DNA of 59,913 bases, taken from NCBI GenBank assembly GCA_016869555.1, contig VGDY01000005.1, positions 1 through 59,913 of the forward strand. Direction: 5' to 3'. Below are positions 27,990-37,218 of the stretch, in pieces. The translations under genes and the position numbers were made by a program. How positions within the stretch are numbered: position 1 is the stretch's first letter; every line of letters starts with the position of its first letter. A model generated the notes under the pieces. It did not search any database and had not been told where the DNA came from. It saw only the letters and a program-made list of their open reading frames with translations. Source of the stretch: Alphaproteobacteria bacterium. Its GTDB lineage: Bacteria > Pseudomonadota > Alphaproteobacteria > Rhizobiales > Beijerinckiaceae.

Positions 27990-29078
27990 TCACACCACCT
28001 CGCTTCCCGGCAAAATGACGCGAAACAACGTCCCTTCGCCGAGCGCGGACTCGATCGCCAGCCGACCGCGGTGGCGCAGCACGATATGTTTGACGATGGC
28101 GAGCCCCAGACCGGTGCCGCCCTTGGCGCGGCTCTTGCCCGCATCGACGCGATAGAAGCGCTCGGTCAGTCGCGGGATATGCTCCGGCGCGACTCCGGGA
28201 CCGTAATCGCGCACCGACAGGACGACGAGCGCGCCCTTACGCACGAGCGATATGTCGATAGGCTTGCAGGCGCCGTGCTCGGCGCAGCCATATTTCAACG
28301 CGTTTTCGACGAGATTCTCGATGACGCGGGCAAGCTCGTCGCGGTCGCCCGGGGCGACGACGTTCGGCTGAAGATCGAGATTGATCGCGACGCCCCTGTC
28401 CTCGGCCATTTGCGACAGCGTATCGACGATATGGGCGACGAGCAGCGTCAGATCGACAGGCGTCGCCGGCCGAAGATGCATGTGCTGCTCGATGCGCGAC
28501 AGCGACAGAAGATCGTCGACCAGCCGCGCCATCCGCTGCGCCTGCTCGCGCATGATGGCGAGGAATTTGCCGCGGGTTTCGACGTCCTCGCGCGCCGGAC
28601 CCTGCAGCGTCTCGACAAAGCCGAGCAGCGAGGCGAGCGGCGTGCGCAGCTCATGGCTGGCGTTCGCCACGAAGTCGACGCGCATGCGCTCGACGCGCCG
28701 GGATTCGGTGAGATCGCGCAGGCTCACCATGGCGGCTGGCTCGAAGCCTTCGATCTGCATCGGCGCGATATGGGCCTCGAACCAGCATTCCACCGGCAGG
28801 CGCTCGACCCAGACGGTTTTCTCGGCCTCGCCGCCGGAAAGCACCCGGGCGACGGCGTCGAGCATGTCGGGAGAACGAAGACCGCGGGAAAGCGGTTCAT
28901 TCAGCCTAATTGCGGGCGAGAGACTCTGCGCCGCGGCGTTTACCGCGACGACATGGGTTTCGGAGTCGATGACGAAAATCGGCTCCGGAAGCGCATTGAT
29001 CACCGGCGCCAGGAGAGCCATCGCCTGATCGCGCCATTTGCGCGGCAGGGTCATGGCGACTGTCCCGGCGCCGTTCAA
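27990..29078 (-). CDS. phoR: Phosphate regulon sensor histidine kinase PhoR
   Basis: A 362-residue kinase without membrane helices, typical of alphaproteobacterial PhoR. A PAS domain (INALPEPIFVIDSETHVVA) is followed by the H box NASHELRTPLASLLGF, N box ENLVENALKYG and G boxes DYGPGV and GTGLGLAIV. The start is a TTG at 29078 overlapping the stop of the upstream membrane-protein gene, with GGAGG about 10 bases before; ATG 29054 is an alternative. It ends before the Pho box, so it is probably transcribed separately from pstSCAB. Confidence 0.93.
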   Translation of the reverse strand: MNGAGTVAMTLPRKWRDQAMALLAPVINALPEPIFVIDSETHVVAVNAAAQSLSPAIRLNEPLSRGLRSPDMLDAVARVLSGGEAEKTVWVERLPVECWFEAHIAPMQIEGFEPAAMVSLRDLTESRRVERMRVDFVANASHELRTPLASLLGFVETLQGPAREDVETRGKFLAIMREQAQRMARLVDDLLSLSRIEQHMHLRPATPVDLTLLVAHIVDTLSQMAEDRGVAINLDLQPNVVAPGDRDELARVIENLVENALKYGCAEHGACKPIDISLVRKGALVVLSVRDYGPGVAPEHIPRLTERFYRVDAGKSRAKGGTGLGLAIVKHIVLRHRGRLAIESALGEGTLFRVILPGSEVV

Positions 29079-30148
29079 TTCGAGCGCTCCTCCAAAATAC
29101 GCGCGATCGCCTCGCGCAAGGTCGTCCAGCGGCGCGCGCCTTCGTCAGCGCCCAGAAGCGCAAGCGCGACCACGAACGGGATAAGGTAATAGACCATGCG
29201 AAACAGAAGCAGCGAGGCCAGAAGACTTTCCTGCGAAGCCGCGGGAATGGCGTGCAGCATGGTCGCTTCAAAGACGCCGATGCCTCCGGGCGCATGGCTG
29301 ATCACGCCGAGAATGCAGGCGACGATATAGACCGCGACGAATGGCACGAAGTCCAACGGCACGTCGGCGGGAAGCAGCACATAGAGCGCGCCCGCGGCGC
29401 AGCATAAATCGGCGACGCCAAGCGTAAACTGCGCCGCGGTCGGGACGAAGCCGGGCAAATCAAGCGCGTGGCCGCGAAGCGTGATTCTGCGGCGCTCGAA
29501 TGTCACCCAGGCGAAATAAAAGAGCACGCCGCCAAGTATCAGCACGCCAGGAATGACGTGAAGAAGGGCGGGCGCGCCGTCGAGAGCGGCGAGCGCGCTC
29601 GCCCCGTAAACGAAGCCGACGCCCATCATCAGCGTCATGCCGAGCCAGAAGGTGACGCCGGCGAATATGGTGATATTGGCGACCTGCAGCGCGCTCAACG
29701 CAACGCGCGAATAGATCCAGTAACGGACCGCCGCGCTGGTGATGATCGGAAATCCCAGATTGAATGAAATGGCGTAGCTTGCAAAGGACGCGAGGGCGGA
29801 TACGCGATAGGGCGCATGCGCGCGCATGTGCCACAGAGCGACAACGTCATAGCCGGTCAGGAAGAGATAGGAGAGCGCGGAGAGCGCCAGCGCGGCCAGA
29901 ATTTGCGTCGCGCTGGTGGCGCGAAAGGCGTTCACCAGATCGGCGTAGCTCAGGTTCGAAAGCGTGTTGCCGAGAATGTAGGCGGCGAGCGCGAACAGGG
30001 CAAGACTGGCCGCGACGCCCAGCGCGCTCAACGCGCCTTTGGGCAGGCGGAGGCGAAGCGAGTCAAGAAATCCGGCGTGTTCTCTTGGCCTCACGACCGG
30101 CAGTCCCGGCGCGGCGCCCTGCATCAATTCATTATCCTGCTGAGTCAC
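29075..30148 (-). CDS. Flippase-like (LPG synthase TM/UPF0104) membrane protein
   Basis: A 357-residue integral membrane protein with about eight hydrophobic segments, beginning SALGVAASLALFALAAYILG. The family motifs are FNLGFPIITSAAVRYWIY and ILGVISHAPGGIGVFEATML. Such proteins resemble the membrane half of lysyl-phosphatidylglycerol synthase and may move lipids. The catalytic C-terminal domain of MprF is absent. The stop overlaps phoR, so both are one transcript; a link between lipid handling and phosphate sensing is possible but unproven. Confidence 0.88.
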   Translation of the reverse strand: MTQQDNELMQGAAPGLPVVRPREHAGFLDSLRLRLPKGALSALGVAASLALFALAAYILGNTLSNLSYADLVNAFRATSATQILAALALSALSYLFLTGYDVVALWHMRAHAPYRVSALASFASYAISFNLGFPIITSAAVRYWIYSRVALSALQVANITIFAGVTFWLGMTLMMGVGFVYGASALAALDGAPALLHVIPGVLILGGVLFYFAWVTFERRRITLRGHALDLPGFVPTAAQFTLGVADLCCAAGALYVLLPADVPLDFVPFVAVYIVACILGVISHAPGGIGVFEATMLHAIPAASQESLLASLLLFRMVYYLIPFVVALALLGADEGARRWTTLREAIARILEERSN

Positions 30149-30203
30149 GCCGCCCCCGCGCCAGCCGCCGCCAGGTTCCTGGAGCCTTCACTCGACAATC
30201 CTC

Positions 30204-30440
30204 TCAAATCTCGTTTCGCTTGACGTTCGTGCTTTTTGTCGCTTCGCGCCTCGTCCGGTTCAATCCTTCAATCATGTCATGGCGATGACTGGCAACCGAT
30301 GACTGGCGGGCGATGTCTCGAGTGAGCAGGCGACGCAAACCTTCGAGCTTCCCATCAAGCTTGGCGACGCACGCGCCGGCGTCAAGCCCCAATCGCCGTT
30401 CGAAGCGCAAATCTGGACGCGCGAGCGTCGGCGCAGACAC
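30204..30440 (-). CDS. Small hypothetical protein downstream of the heme protein
   Basis: A possible 78-residue basic protein starting at GTG 30440, two bases after the stop of the catalase-superfamily gene. No domain is recognised and composition is arginine-rich, as in chance frames of GC-rich DNA. The tight spacing is the only support; otherwise the region 30149-30442 is empty. Confidence 0.25.
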   Translation of the reverse strand: MSAPTLARPDLRFERRLGLDAGACVAKLDGKLEGLRRLLTRDIARQSSVASHRHDMIEGLNRTRREATKSTNVKRNEI

Positions 30441-30442
30441 AG

Positions 30443-31501
30443 CTACAAACCGCGTCTGACGGCGGCGCCGGGGTCGTTTCTGTCATTTCGCCACCCCGGG
30501 TGGTTGAAATGAATTACATGATCGCCGTTATAGGAGGCGACGGCGTTGTCGAACGTCACCGAACCGAGGCGGCGCCAAGTCGTATATCGGCGTCGGGTGA
30601 AGCCCAAGGCCCCGAACTCAGTCAATTCGTCCGTCGCATCGATATCAAACACGAGCGCGCGCTTGGGCTCCGGGTCTCCTCGATCGAATATCTGCCCGAG
30701 AATTTCGTCCCGGAAATCGAGCTCGTCGCCTTCAATTCTCGGTTGGCTCTGCGCGATCGACAATCGCATGACTCTCGGCGTTCTTGTCGGTTCGCCCTGC
30801 GGCTTGCCCAGCTCGGCGATCTGGTGCAGCTGGCGTTCGCTGTTTCTCTTGTCGACCAGAGTAAACGTTATTCCCTCGATGGCGAGGAACAACAGGCCTT
30901 TGCCACGTCGCCAGGGCGTTACGCTTGGCGCGTTGTGCAGCCGCGCATCGTTGACGTAGCGCGCGTAATCTCCGCCGATGTCTTCCTGGGTGAAGAAGCT
31001 CGCAGGCCGAAGCGACTCGAGATGGTTGGGGTCGGTCGTCGGATAAATTTTCCCCACGAGCGACAGAGACCGGACTTCCCCGCGCCGCGTCGCGTCGCAG
31101 CAGGTGGAATATCGACCGATGATCAGAGCCTTGCTGCCCTTTTTAAAATGGCCCGAGTAGCCGGAATCCTCCGTGATCTCCCACAATCCGGTCAGACATA
31201 CGCCGTTTGGATGCAAGAGACGGCGGTAGCCCAACCGATCCGGCCCCCAGCGCAGGTCCGCATGCGAGTCGACCGTTCGACGCGAAGCCTGAAGGATCTG
31301 CGGACGGCGGAATTTGAGGAGGCCGCGCAGCGCGCCGGCGACGGTGGTCTTGTATTGCGGCAACGGCGGTTCGCCGGCAGCGCCCCAGACTTTCTGATAG
31401 GGATTGGCGAAAATCGCGTCGCGAACTTCCGCAAATCGAGATCCCCGGTACGTGCGGTCCTCGTCGGTGACTCCTTCGACGCCATAAAATTCCGGCTCCA
31501 T
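30443..31501 (-). CDS. Catalase-superfamily heme protein (y4iL-like)
   Basis: A 352-residue protein. The segment RLLHPNGVCLTGLWEI resembles the distal-histidine region of catalases. KGSKALIIGRYST resembles the following VRFST strand, and SLVGKIYPT the RGFA.K.Y strand. The C-terminus (ASYNGDHVIHFNHPGWRNDR) fits the y4iL-like branch, in which the catalase core is kept but activity is unknown and may be lipid-peroxide related. The start at 31501 has GGGGGA nearby. No fused lipoxygenase or P450 partner is present. Composition of the flanking DNA differs from the rest, so transfer is possible. Confidence 0.65.
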   Translation of the reverse strand: MEPEFYGVEGVTDEDRTYRGSRFAEVRDAIFANPYQKVWGAAGEPPLPQYKTTVAGALRGLLKFRRPQILQASRRTVDSHADLRWGPDRLGYRRLLHPNGVCLTGLWEITEDSGYSGHFKKGSKALIIGRYSTCCDATRRGEVRSLSLVGKIYPTTDPNHLESLRPASFFTQEDIGGDYARYVNDARLHNAPSVTPWRRGKGLLFLAIEGITFTLVDKRNSERQLHQIAELGKPQGEPTRTPRVMRLSIAQSQPRIEGDELDFRDEILGQIFDRGDPEPKRALVFDIDATDELTEFGALGFTRRRYTTWRRLGSVTFDNAVASYNGDHVIHFNHPGWRNDRNDPGAAVRRGL

Positions 31502-31997
31502 GATGTCCCCCAATCTTCCTCGATCGCCAAGCCGAATACGCGCCAATCAGAGTGCGTCCCCTGATTGGCGGATTGGGCTCTCTGCGAGAAACGGAAAGCA
31601 GCAATCGCTCATCCGCTGTAACTTCATTGAGTAGTTTCGACACTGGCGCGCCCCCATTGGGTGATCCAGTTCGAACGTAGGGGCCGCCCCGTCAGCAAAA
31701 GTATTCGCGTTTTTGTCCTATTCAGTCTGCCGCAACGTATCCGGTTATAGGGAAACTCCGAGTAATATGGAGATCGGCGGTCCTGGGTGCCAATGTGCCG
31801 AAAATGTCATCGACCGCCTTGCAGCCATTCGAACTGACAGGTTTTCCGGCCGCCATTTCAATTATGGCGCCGTCAGGTTAACGGAGCAAGGCGCCATTTG
31901 AATTGGAATCGCGTCGCGCTTCAAGTTCAGACGTGAATCCTACTCGCTCTCTCTTGATGAGAGCGGAATCCACGTTTGGCGGATGTGCGACGTCGCG
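31502..31997. other. Low-GC intergenic region, possible insertion scar
   Basis: A 496-base region with no convincing gene. Short frames exist but show no family. It is less GC-rich than its neighbours. It holds a 13-bp direct repeat at 31851-31904 and an inverted repeat ATGGCGCC/GGCGCCAT (31864-31871 and 31890-31897). The left end next to the heme gene probably carries that gene's promoter. Confidence 0.45.
31851..31904 (-). repeat. Direct repeats resembling an IS21-type terminus
   Basis: CGCCATTTCAATT (31851-31863) and CGCCATTTGAATT (31892-31904) differ at one base and start 41 bp apart. IS21-family ends often carry several spaced repeats of similar AATTNAAATGGCG type. No istA or istB remnant was found, so this could be a solo end left by deletion. 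Confidence 0.35.
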
Positions 31998-32312
31998 CTA
32001 CCTTTCGCCAAGTCCCAAAATATAGCTTGCAAGCGAGTCGATCTCTTCACGCGCGAGAATGAAGTTCGGCATGTTCCGGTGCGACGAGCGCAGGAATACT
32101 TTGAGCGACAATTCCGTCGTCGACGGCATCTTCGCCACGTCAATGAAGCGGGGCGCCTTCGGATCGGGGCTCTTGGCCTCGGCGTCGAGGCCGATCGCGT
32201 GACATGACGCGCATTCGGCCTTGGCGATTTTCTCGCCGGTCGTCGGATCGGCGCTGGCGGCGATCGCCGGCGCCGCAACGAGAGCCAGAGACAGAGACAG
32301 CGCTATCCTCAT
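31998..32312 (-). CDS. Small periplasmic c-type cytochrome
   Basis: A 104-residue protein with a signal peptide (LSLSLALVAAPAIAAS), heme motif CASCH around residues 34-38 and a C-terminal methionine ligand candidate in MPNFIL. It is a class I monoheme cytochrome. Its ATG is four bases after the fabI stop, so both genes seem cotranscribed, an unexpected pairing. Its electron partner is unknown. Confidence 0.9.
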   Translation of the reverse strand: MRIALSLSLALVAAPAIAASADPTTGEKIAKAECASCHAIGLDAEAKSPDPKAPRFIDVAKMPSTTELSLKVFLRSSHRNMPNFILAREEIDSLASYILGLGER

Positions 32313-32316
32313 TCGC

Positions 32317-33126
32317 TCATTCCTCGCCGTTCAGATCTTCCGGACGGGGCTGCAACATGATGTTGTAGCCGGCGTCGACGAGATGGACTTCGCCGGTGAC
32401 GCCGCCCGAAAGCTCAGAGAGAAAATAGAGCGCAGAGCCGCCGATTTCATCGAGCGTGATCATTCGACGCAGCGGGCAGTGCTTTTTCTGGAACGCGCCC
32501 ATCGCGCGCGCCCCCGTGATTCCGGCGCCCGCCATGGTGCGCACCGGCCCTGGCGAGAGCGCGTTGACGCGAATGCCGCGATCGCCGAAATCGGCGGCTA
32601 GATAGCGCACCGATGAATCGAGCGCGGCTTTCGCCACGCCCATGACGTTGTAGTTCGGCATGACATGGGTGCCGCCGCCGAAGCTCACCGTGAGCAGCGA
32701 TCCGCCCTTCTTCATGAGAGACGCGGCGCGCCGCGCAGCTTCCGTGAAGGAGAAGCACGAAATCACCAGCGTGCGGATGAAATTTTCTCGGCTTGTGTCG
32801 GCGTAAGGCCCCTTCAATTCGCTCTTGTCGGAATAGGCGATGGAATGGACGAGAAAATCCATCTCGCCCCAGTCATATTCGAGCCGCGCGAAGACGTCGT
32901 CGACGGTCGAAATGTCCTCGACGTCGCAAGGCAGAACGAGGCTCGACCCAAGCTCCTGAGCGAGCGGCTTGACCCGCTTGCCGAGCCCTTCGCCCTGATA
33001 GGTGAAGGCGAGCGTCGCGCCATGCCGCGCCAATACGCGCGCAATGCCATAGGCGATCGAATGATCGTTGGCGACGCCCATGATGAGCCCGCGCTTACCC
33101 TGCATCAAATTGCTGGCGACCGTCAT
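32317..33126 (-). CDS. fabI: Enoyl-ACP reductase (NADH)
   Basis: Last reductive step of fatty acid elongation. The 269-residue product has the FabI form of the Rossmann start (GLIMGVANDHSIAYGIA), HSIAYSDKSELKG, and the catalytic Y-x6-K in NYNVMGVAKAALD. The ATG at 33126 fits the family start; upstream extensions are cysteine-rich and not conserved. A 21-bp palindrome lies 40 bases upstream. Same strand as fabA and fabB. Confidence 0.96.
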   Translation of the reverse strand: MTVASNLMQGKRGLIMGVANDHSIAYGIARVLARHGATLAFTYQGEGLGKRVKPLAQELGSSLVLPCDVEDISTVDDVFARLEYDWGEMDFLVHSIAYSDKSELKGPYADTSRENFIRTLVISCFSFTEAARRAASLMKKGGSLLTVSFGGGTHVMPNYNVMGVAKAALDSSVRYLAADFGDRGIRVNALSPGPVRTMAGAGITGARAMGAFQKKHCPLRRMITLDEIGGSALYFLSELSGGVTGEVHLVDAGYNIMLQPRPEDLNGEE

Positions 33127-33166
33127 AGACAAACATTCCTCGGAAAGATGGTGCGGTCGCCGAGCA

Positions 33167-33187
33167 TTGCAGTTGCACAGACTGCAA
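33167..33187 (-). promoter_or_regulatory. Palindromic candidate operator upstream of fabI
   Basis: TTGCAGT (33167-33173) and ACTGCAA (33181-33187) form a perfect 7-bp inverted repeat with a 7-base spacer, in the 132-base gap between fabB and fabI. The layout suits a dimeric repressor. No known binding site was matched. Confidence 0.4.
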
Positions 33188-33258
33188 GCACGCGACACGC
33201 ATTACGCCGTTCTTGAGAGTTGGCGCGCCGCCGCGCCAGAAATGGCAATCCTAAGTCA

Positions 33259-34482
33259 TCAAGCGTCCGGATGCTTGAACGCCAATGTCGCATTGGTGCC
33301 GCCGAAGCCGAAGGAGTTCGACAGCACCGCGCCGAGCTTCACATTGTCGCGGCGCGCGCGCATGATCGGCATGTCGGCGAAATCCGGATCGAGCTCTTCG
33401 ATATTGGCGCTTTCGCAGATGAAGCCGTTCTGCATCATCAGCAGCGAATAGATCGCCTCCTGCACGCCGGTCGCGCCGAGCGAATGGCCGGTGAGCGATT
33501 TCGTCGCGGCGATCGGCGGACATTTGTCGCCGACGCCGAACACTTCGCGCAGAGCTTCGATCTCCTTGGCGTCGCCGACCGGCGTCGCGGTGGCGTGCGG
33601 ATTGATGTAGTCGATCGGGCATTTCACCGTCGCGAGCGCCTGTCTCATGCAGCGCACCGCGCCTTCGCCCGAGGGCGCGACCATGTCGTAGCCGTCGGAC
33701 GTCGCGCCATAGCCGGCGACTTCGGCGTAGATTTTCGCGCCCCGCGCCTTGGCGTGTTCGAATTCTTCCAGCACCAGCACGCCGGCGCCGCCGGCGATGA
33801 CGAAGCCGTCGCGATTCTTGTCATAGGCGCGCGAGGCCGTCGCCGGGCGATCATTATAGGCGGACGACATCGCGCCCATGGCGTCGAAGAGAACCGACAG
33901 CTCCCACTCCAATTCCTCGCAGCCGCCGGCGAAAATCATGTCCTGCTTGCCATGCTGGATCAGCTCATAGGCGTTGCCGATGCAGTGATTGGACGTGGCG
34001 CAGGCCGAGGAGATGGAATAGTTGACGCCCTTGATCTTGAACCAGACCGCGAGAGTCGCCGAGGCGGTCGAGGACATGCATTTGGGCACGGCGAAGGGGC
34101 CGACGCGCTTGGGTCCCTTGGTGCGGGTGATGTCCGCCGCTTCGACAAGCGTGTGGGTCGAGGGGCCGCCGGACCCCATGATGATGCCGGTGCGCTCATT
34201 CGAGATTTCCGCCTCGGTGAGTCCGGCGTCGGCGATCGCCTGATCCATGGCGACATGGTTCCAGGCCGTGCCGGTCGCATGGAAGCGCATGGCGCGGCGG
34301 TCGACCATCGTCGATGGGTCCAGCGACGGCAGTCCGTAGACCTGCGAGCGGAAGCCAAGTTCGGCGTATTTGTCGGCGCGCACGATGCCGGATTTCGCTT
34401 CGCGCAGCGAGGCGACGACTTCCTGCGTGGTGTTGCCGATCGAGGACACGATGCCCATGCCGGTGACGACGACTCGTCTCAT
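33259..34482 (-). CDS. fabB: Beta-ketoacyl-ACP synthase I
   Basis: A 407-residue condensing enzyme needed for unsaturated fatty acids. The active site is Cys in [12 protein letters not shown], His in [11 protein letters not shown], and His in [13 protein letters not shown]. Its pairing with fabA, 54 bases upstream, identifies it as FabB rather than FabF. Confidence 0.96.
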   Translation of the reverse strand: MRRVVVTGMGIVSSIGNTTQEVVASLREAKSGIVRADKYAELGFRSQVYGLPSLDPSTMVDRRAMRFHATGTAWNHVAMDQAIADAGLTEAEISNERTGIIMGSGGPSTHTLVEAADITRTKGPKRVGPFAVPKCMSSTASATLAVWFKIKGVNYSISSACATSNHCIGNAYELIQHGKQDMIFAGGCEELEWELSVLFDAMGAMSSAYNDRPATASRAYDKNRDGFVIAGGAGVLVLEEFEHAKARGAKIYAEVAGYGATSDGYDMVAPSGEGAVRCMRQALATVKCPIDYINPHATATPVGDAKEIEALREVFGVGDKCPPIAATKSLTGHSLGATGVQEAIYSLLMMQNGFICESANIEELDPDFADMPIMRARRDNVKLGAVLSNSFGFGGTNATLAFKHPDA

Positions 34483-34536
34483 CTCACTCTCCCCTGGCGC
34501 GCGGTCCGCTGTCTCGCGCGTTCTTGCCTATCCGTT

Positions 34537-35055
34537 TCAGGCGGCCGGCGCCTCTTTGGCGAGGCAGACCTTGAGGTCCTTGGCCTCATAGATGCGCTCG
34601 CCGTCCGCCGCGACCCAGCCGTCGGCCAGCCCGATCACCAGCTTGCCGGTGCGCAGGCGGGTGAAGTCGACGCCATAGGTGACGAGCTTGGTATGCGGCC
34701 GCACCTGGCCGGAAAATTTCACCTCGCCGACGCCGAGCGCCATGCCGCGCCCCGGATTGTCCAGCCAGGCCAGATAAAACCCGACCATCTGCCACAGCGC
34801 GTCGAGGCCAAGGCAGCCCGGCATCACGGGATTGCCCTTGAAATGGCAGTCGAAGAACCAGAGGCTCGGCTTGACGTCGAGTTCGGCCCGCATATAGCCC
34901 TTGCCATGCGCGCCGCCCTCTTCGAAAATTTCCGTGATGCGGTCGAACATCAGCATCGGCGGCAGCGGCAGCTGCGCATTGCCCGGGCCGAACAGCTTCT
35001 CCTCGCCGCACGCCAACAGATCCTCGTAGCCGAATGAGGAGCGCCTTTCGCCCAT
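34537..35055 (-). CDS. fabA: 3-hydroxydecanoyl-ACP dehydratase/isomerase
   Basis: The 172-residue hot-dog-fold enzyme introduces the cis double bond in anaerobic-type unsaturated fatty acid synthesis. The catalytic His is in [12 protein letters not shown], and the conserved Asp is in LGLDALWQ. It is first in the fabA-fabB-fabI series and divergent from irr, as in many Hyphomicrobiales. Confidence 0.97.
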   Translation of the reverse strand: MGERRSSFGYEDLLACGEEKLFGPGNAQLPLPPMLMFDRITEIFEEGGAHGKGYMRAELDVKPSLWFFDCHFKGNPVMPGCLGLDALWQMVGFYLAWLDNPGRGMALGVGEVKFSGQVRPHTKLVTYGVDFTRLRTGKLVIGLADGWVAADGERIYEAKDLKVCLAKEAPAA

Positions 35056-35292
35056 ATTTCCCTGTTCCTCGCTTTTGGGCCGCTATGGGCCCATCCTCCC
35101 CGAGCGCCATCCGGCGCGCCCTTGTTTTTTCCGGCGCCGGCGGGGGCGCCGCTTCTGGGCGAAGCGATCCGTAACATAGCCTCGCCCGGGCCGAAAGCGT
35201 CGTGCTGAAACCGCCGAAACGGCCCAGCGGCGTTGAATTTCCCGCCATTGTGCCTATGATGCCAAAGGGAAACCGACAGCAGAAAGCCGCGA

Positions 35293-35769
35293 ATGGAAGC
35301 CGACCAAACGCCGATCGCTCCGCCCGACGCTTCGAAGCCCGACGCCTCGAAGCGCGAAGCTTGCCCACGCAAGCCGGTCGGCGAACTGCTGGCGGACGCG
35401 GGGCTGCGGCCGACCCGTCAGCGGCTGGCGCTGGGGAAACTGCTGTTCGGACCGGACGGCGACCGCCATGTGACGGCGGAGCGGCTCTATGAAGAGGCGC
35501 TCGCGGCCAATCTCTCGGTCTCGCTCGCCACGGTCTACAACACGCTCCACCAGTTCACCGAGGCGGGCCTGCTGCGCGAAATCGCCGTCGACGGAGCGCG
35601 GGTGTATTTCGACACCAACACCGCCGACCACCACCATTTTCTGCTCGAGGACGATGGCGAGCTATACGACATCGCCGGCGCGAACGTATCGGTTTCCGAT
35701 CTTCCCCGGCCGCCGGAAGGCTTGCGCGTCGCGCGCGTGGATGTCGTCGTGCGTCTTCGCCGCGCCTGA
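35293..35769 (+). CDS. irr: Iron response regulator Irr (Fur family)
   Basis: A 158-residue Fur-family protein. The DNA-binding helix region is LRPTRQRLALGKLLF, then SLATVYNTLHQFTEAGLL. The HHH cluster in ADHHHFL is the heme/metal site of Irr. A Cys-Pro pair near the N-terminus (EACPRKP) matches the heme-regulatory motif place of Bradyrhizobium Irr. Irr controls iron and heme genes and is degraded or inactivated by heme. Conserved linkage to fabA supports Irr over Fur or PerR. Confidence 0.93.
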   Translation: MEADQTPIAPPDASKPDASKREACPRKPVGELLADAGLRPTRQRLALGKLLFGPDGDRHVTAERLYEEALAANLSVSLATVYNTLHQFTEAGLLREIAVDGARVYFDTNTADHHHFLLEDDGELYDIAGANVSVSDLPRPPEGLRVARVDVVVRLRRA

Positions 35770-35860
35770 GGCCGCCCTATCTTAGGAAAGGAAGAGATGG
35801 TTCCAAAGAGTTCGGCGTCGTTTGACGGGGCGCCGATCTCTTCGAGACTCGGGCGGGGCA

Positions 35861-36847
35861 ATGGCGCAGCGGGCGGCGGAAAGAGAATCTGATCTTACCT
35901 ACGCGCAGTTCAAGGCGCTCGCCAACTCGATCCCGAACCTCGCCTGGATGGCGCGTCCGGACGGCTGGGTCTTCTGGTATAACGACCGTTGGTATGAATA
36001 CACCGGCACGACTCCGGAGGAGATGGCGGGATGGGGATGGCAATCCGTCCATCATCCGGATGTGCTGCCCAAAATGCTGGAGCGCTGGACGCATGCGATC
36101 GAGCATGGCGAATTCTTCCAGATGATCTTTCCGCTCAGGGGCGCCGACGGGCTCTACAGACCTTTCCTGACGCGCATCGAACCCTTGCGTGAGAACGGCG
36201 GCATCGTCGGCTGGTTCGGCACCAACACCGACGTCACCGAACAGGAACGCGATCGCGAGCGCTTGCAGCTTCTCATTCACGAGCTCAATCATCGCGTCAA
36301 GAACACGCTTGCGACGGTTCACTCGATCGCCATGCATTCGCTGCGCGAACTCAAGCCCAATTCCGCCGAACTGTTCGAGAACCGCCTGCTGGCGCTCGCC
36401 GCCGTGCATGACGTTCTCACGCGCGAGAATTGGACGAAAGCGCAGGTCCGCGAACTCGTGCGGACCACGATCGCGCCGGCGGGCCATGAAAATTTCGACA
36501 TGTCGGGGCCTCCGATCGACGTTTGTCCGCGCATTGCGTCCTCCCTGGCGATGACGCTGCACGAATTATGCACGAACGCCGTCATACACGGATCATTGTC
36601 CGCGCCCGGCGGACGGGTCTCCATCGAGTGGAGCGTCGATTCCGGGCTCAGAACGCCCATGCTCCAACTCGTGTGGCGCGAGCATGGCGGCCCCGCGGTC
36701 GCGTGTCCCGCGAAGAAAGGTTTCGGCATGCGGCTGATCGAGAAAACCATGGCGGCCGACGCGGGCGCTCGGGTCGCGGTCGAATTCCCGTCCGAAGGCA
36801 TGCGCTGCACGATGGACATTCCTCTCGCCGCGGAGGTGCTCAAATGA
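35861..36847 (+). CDS. PAS-HWE sensor histidine kinase
   Basis: A 328-residue cytosolic kinase. The PAS domain spans about residues 13-125 (NSIPNLAWMARPDGWVFWYN, ending GTNTDVTE). The HWE/HisKA_2 phospho-acceptor is HELNHRVKNTLATVHSI. The ATP-binding part has LHELCTNAVIHGSLS and GFGMRLIEKTM. Such kinases often sense light or stress. The ATG at 35861 fits best. It overlaps the response regulator by four bases (ATGA). Confidence 0.93.
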   Translation: MAQRAAERESDLTYAQFKALANSIPNLAWMARPDGWVFWYNDRWYEYTGTTPEEMAGWGWQSVHHPDVLPKMLERWTHAIEHGEFFQMIFPLRGADGLYRPFLTRIEPLRENGGIVGWFGTNTDVTEQERDRERLQLLIHELNHRVKNTLATVHSIAMHSLRELKPNSAELFENRLLALAAVHDVLTRENWTKAQVRELVRTTIAPAGHENFDMSGPPIDVCPRIASSLAMTLHELCTNAVIHGSLSAPGGRVSIEWSVDSGLRTPMLQLVWREHGGPAVACPAKKGFGMRLIEKTMAADAGARVAVEFPSEGMRCTMDIPLAAEVLK

Positions 36848-37218
36848 CCGCCCCGCGGGTCCTGATCGTGGAAGACGAGGCGGTCATCGCCATGGCGCTG
36901 GAGATGTTCCTCGAAGAACTCGGCGCGCAGGTCGTCGCCATCTCCGGCAATGTGCAAGACGCCTTGCAAAAGGCGACCAGCGCAGACTTCGACCTCGCTT
37001 TTCTCGATATCAACCTCAATGGCCAGAAGGCGCATGTCCTGCCCGGCGTCCTGGAGCGCCGGCATAAGCCCTTCGCCTTCGTCACCGGCTATGGCGAGCA
37101 GGGCGTGCTTGAGGCGCACGCCGATGCGCCGGTGGTCGCCAAGCCCTTCAGTCGGGGCGACATTGCGGCGGCTCTCGAGAAACTCAAGAGCCGCCTGCCG
37201 GCGCGCCCGCCCGCTTGA
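36844..37218 (+). CDS. Single-domain response regulator
   Basis: A 124-residue receiver domain without output domain. The acidic pocket is VEDEAV, phospho-Asp is in LAFLDINLNG, Thr in FVTGYG and Lys in VVAKPFS. Translationally coupled to the HWE kinase, it is its likely partner and may pass phosphate on or act by binding a protein. Confidence 0.94.
   Translation: MTAPRVLIVEDEAVIAMALEMFLEELGAQVVAISGNVQDALQKATSADFDLAFLDINLNGQKAHVLPGVLERRHKPFAFVTGYGEQGVLEAHADAPVVAKPFSRGDIAAALEKLKSRLPARPPA

Noticed and set aside
31713-31901. 62-codon frame in the low-GC interval
   Set aside because: No ribosome-binding site, no similarity recognised, and it overlaps the direct repeats.
33220-35037. 605-residue frame antisense to fabB and fabA
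   Set aside because: Low-complexity Arg/Gly/Ala composition, opposite two certain genes.
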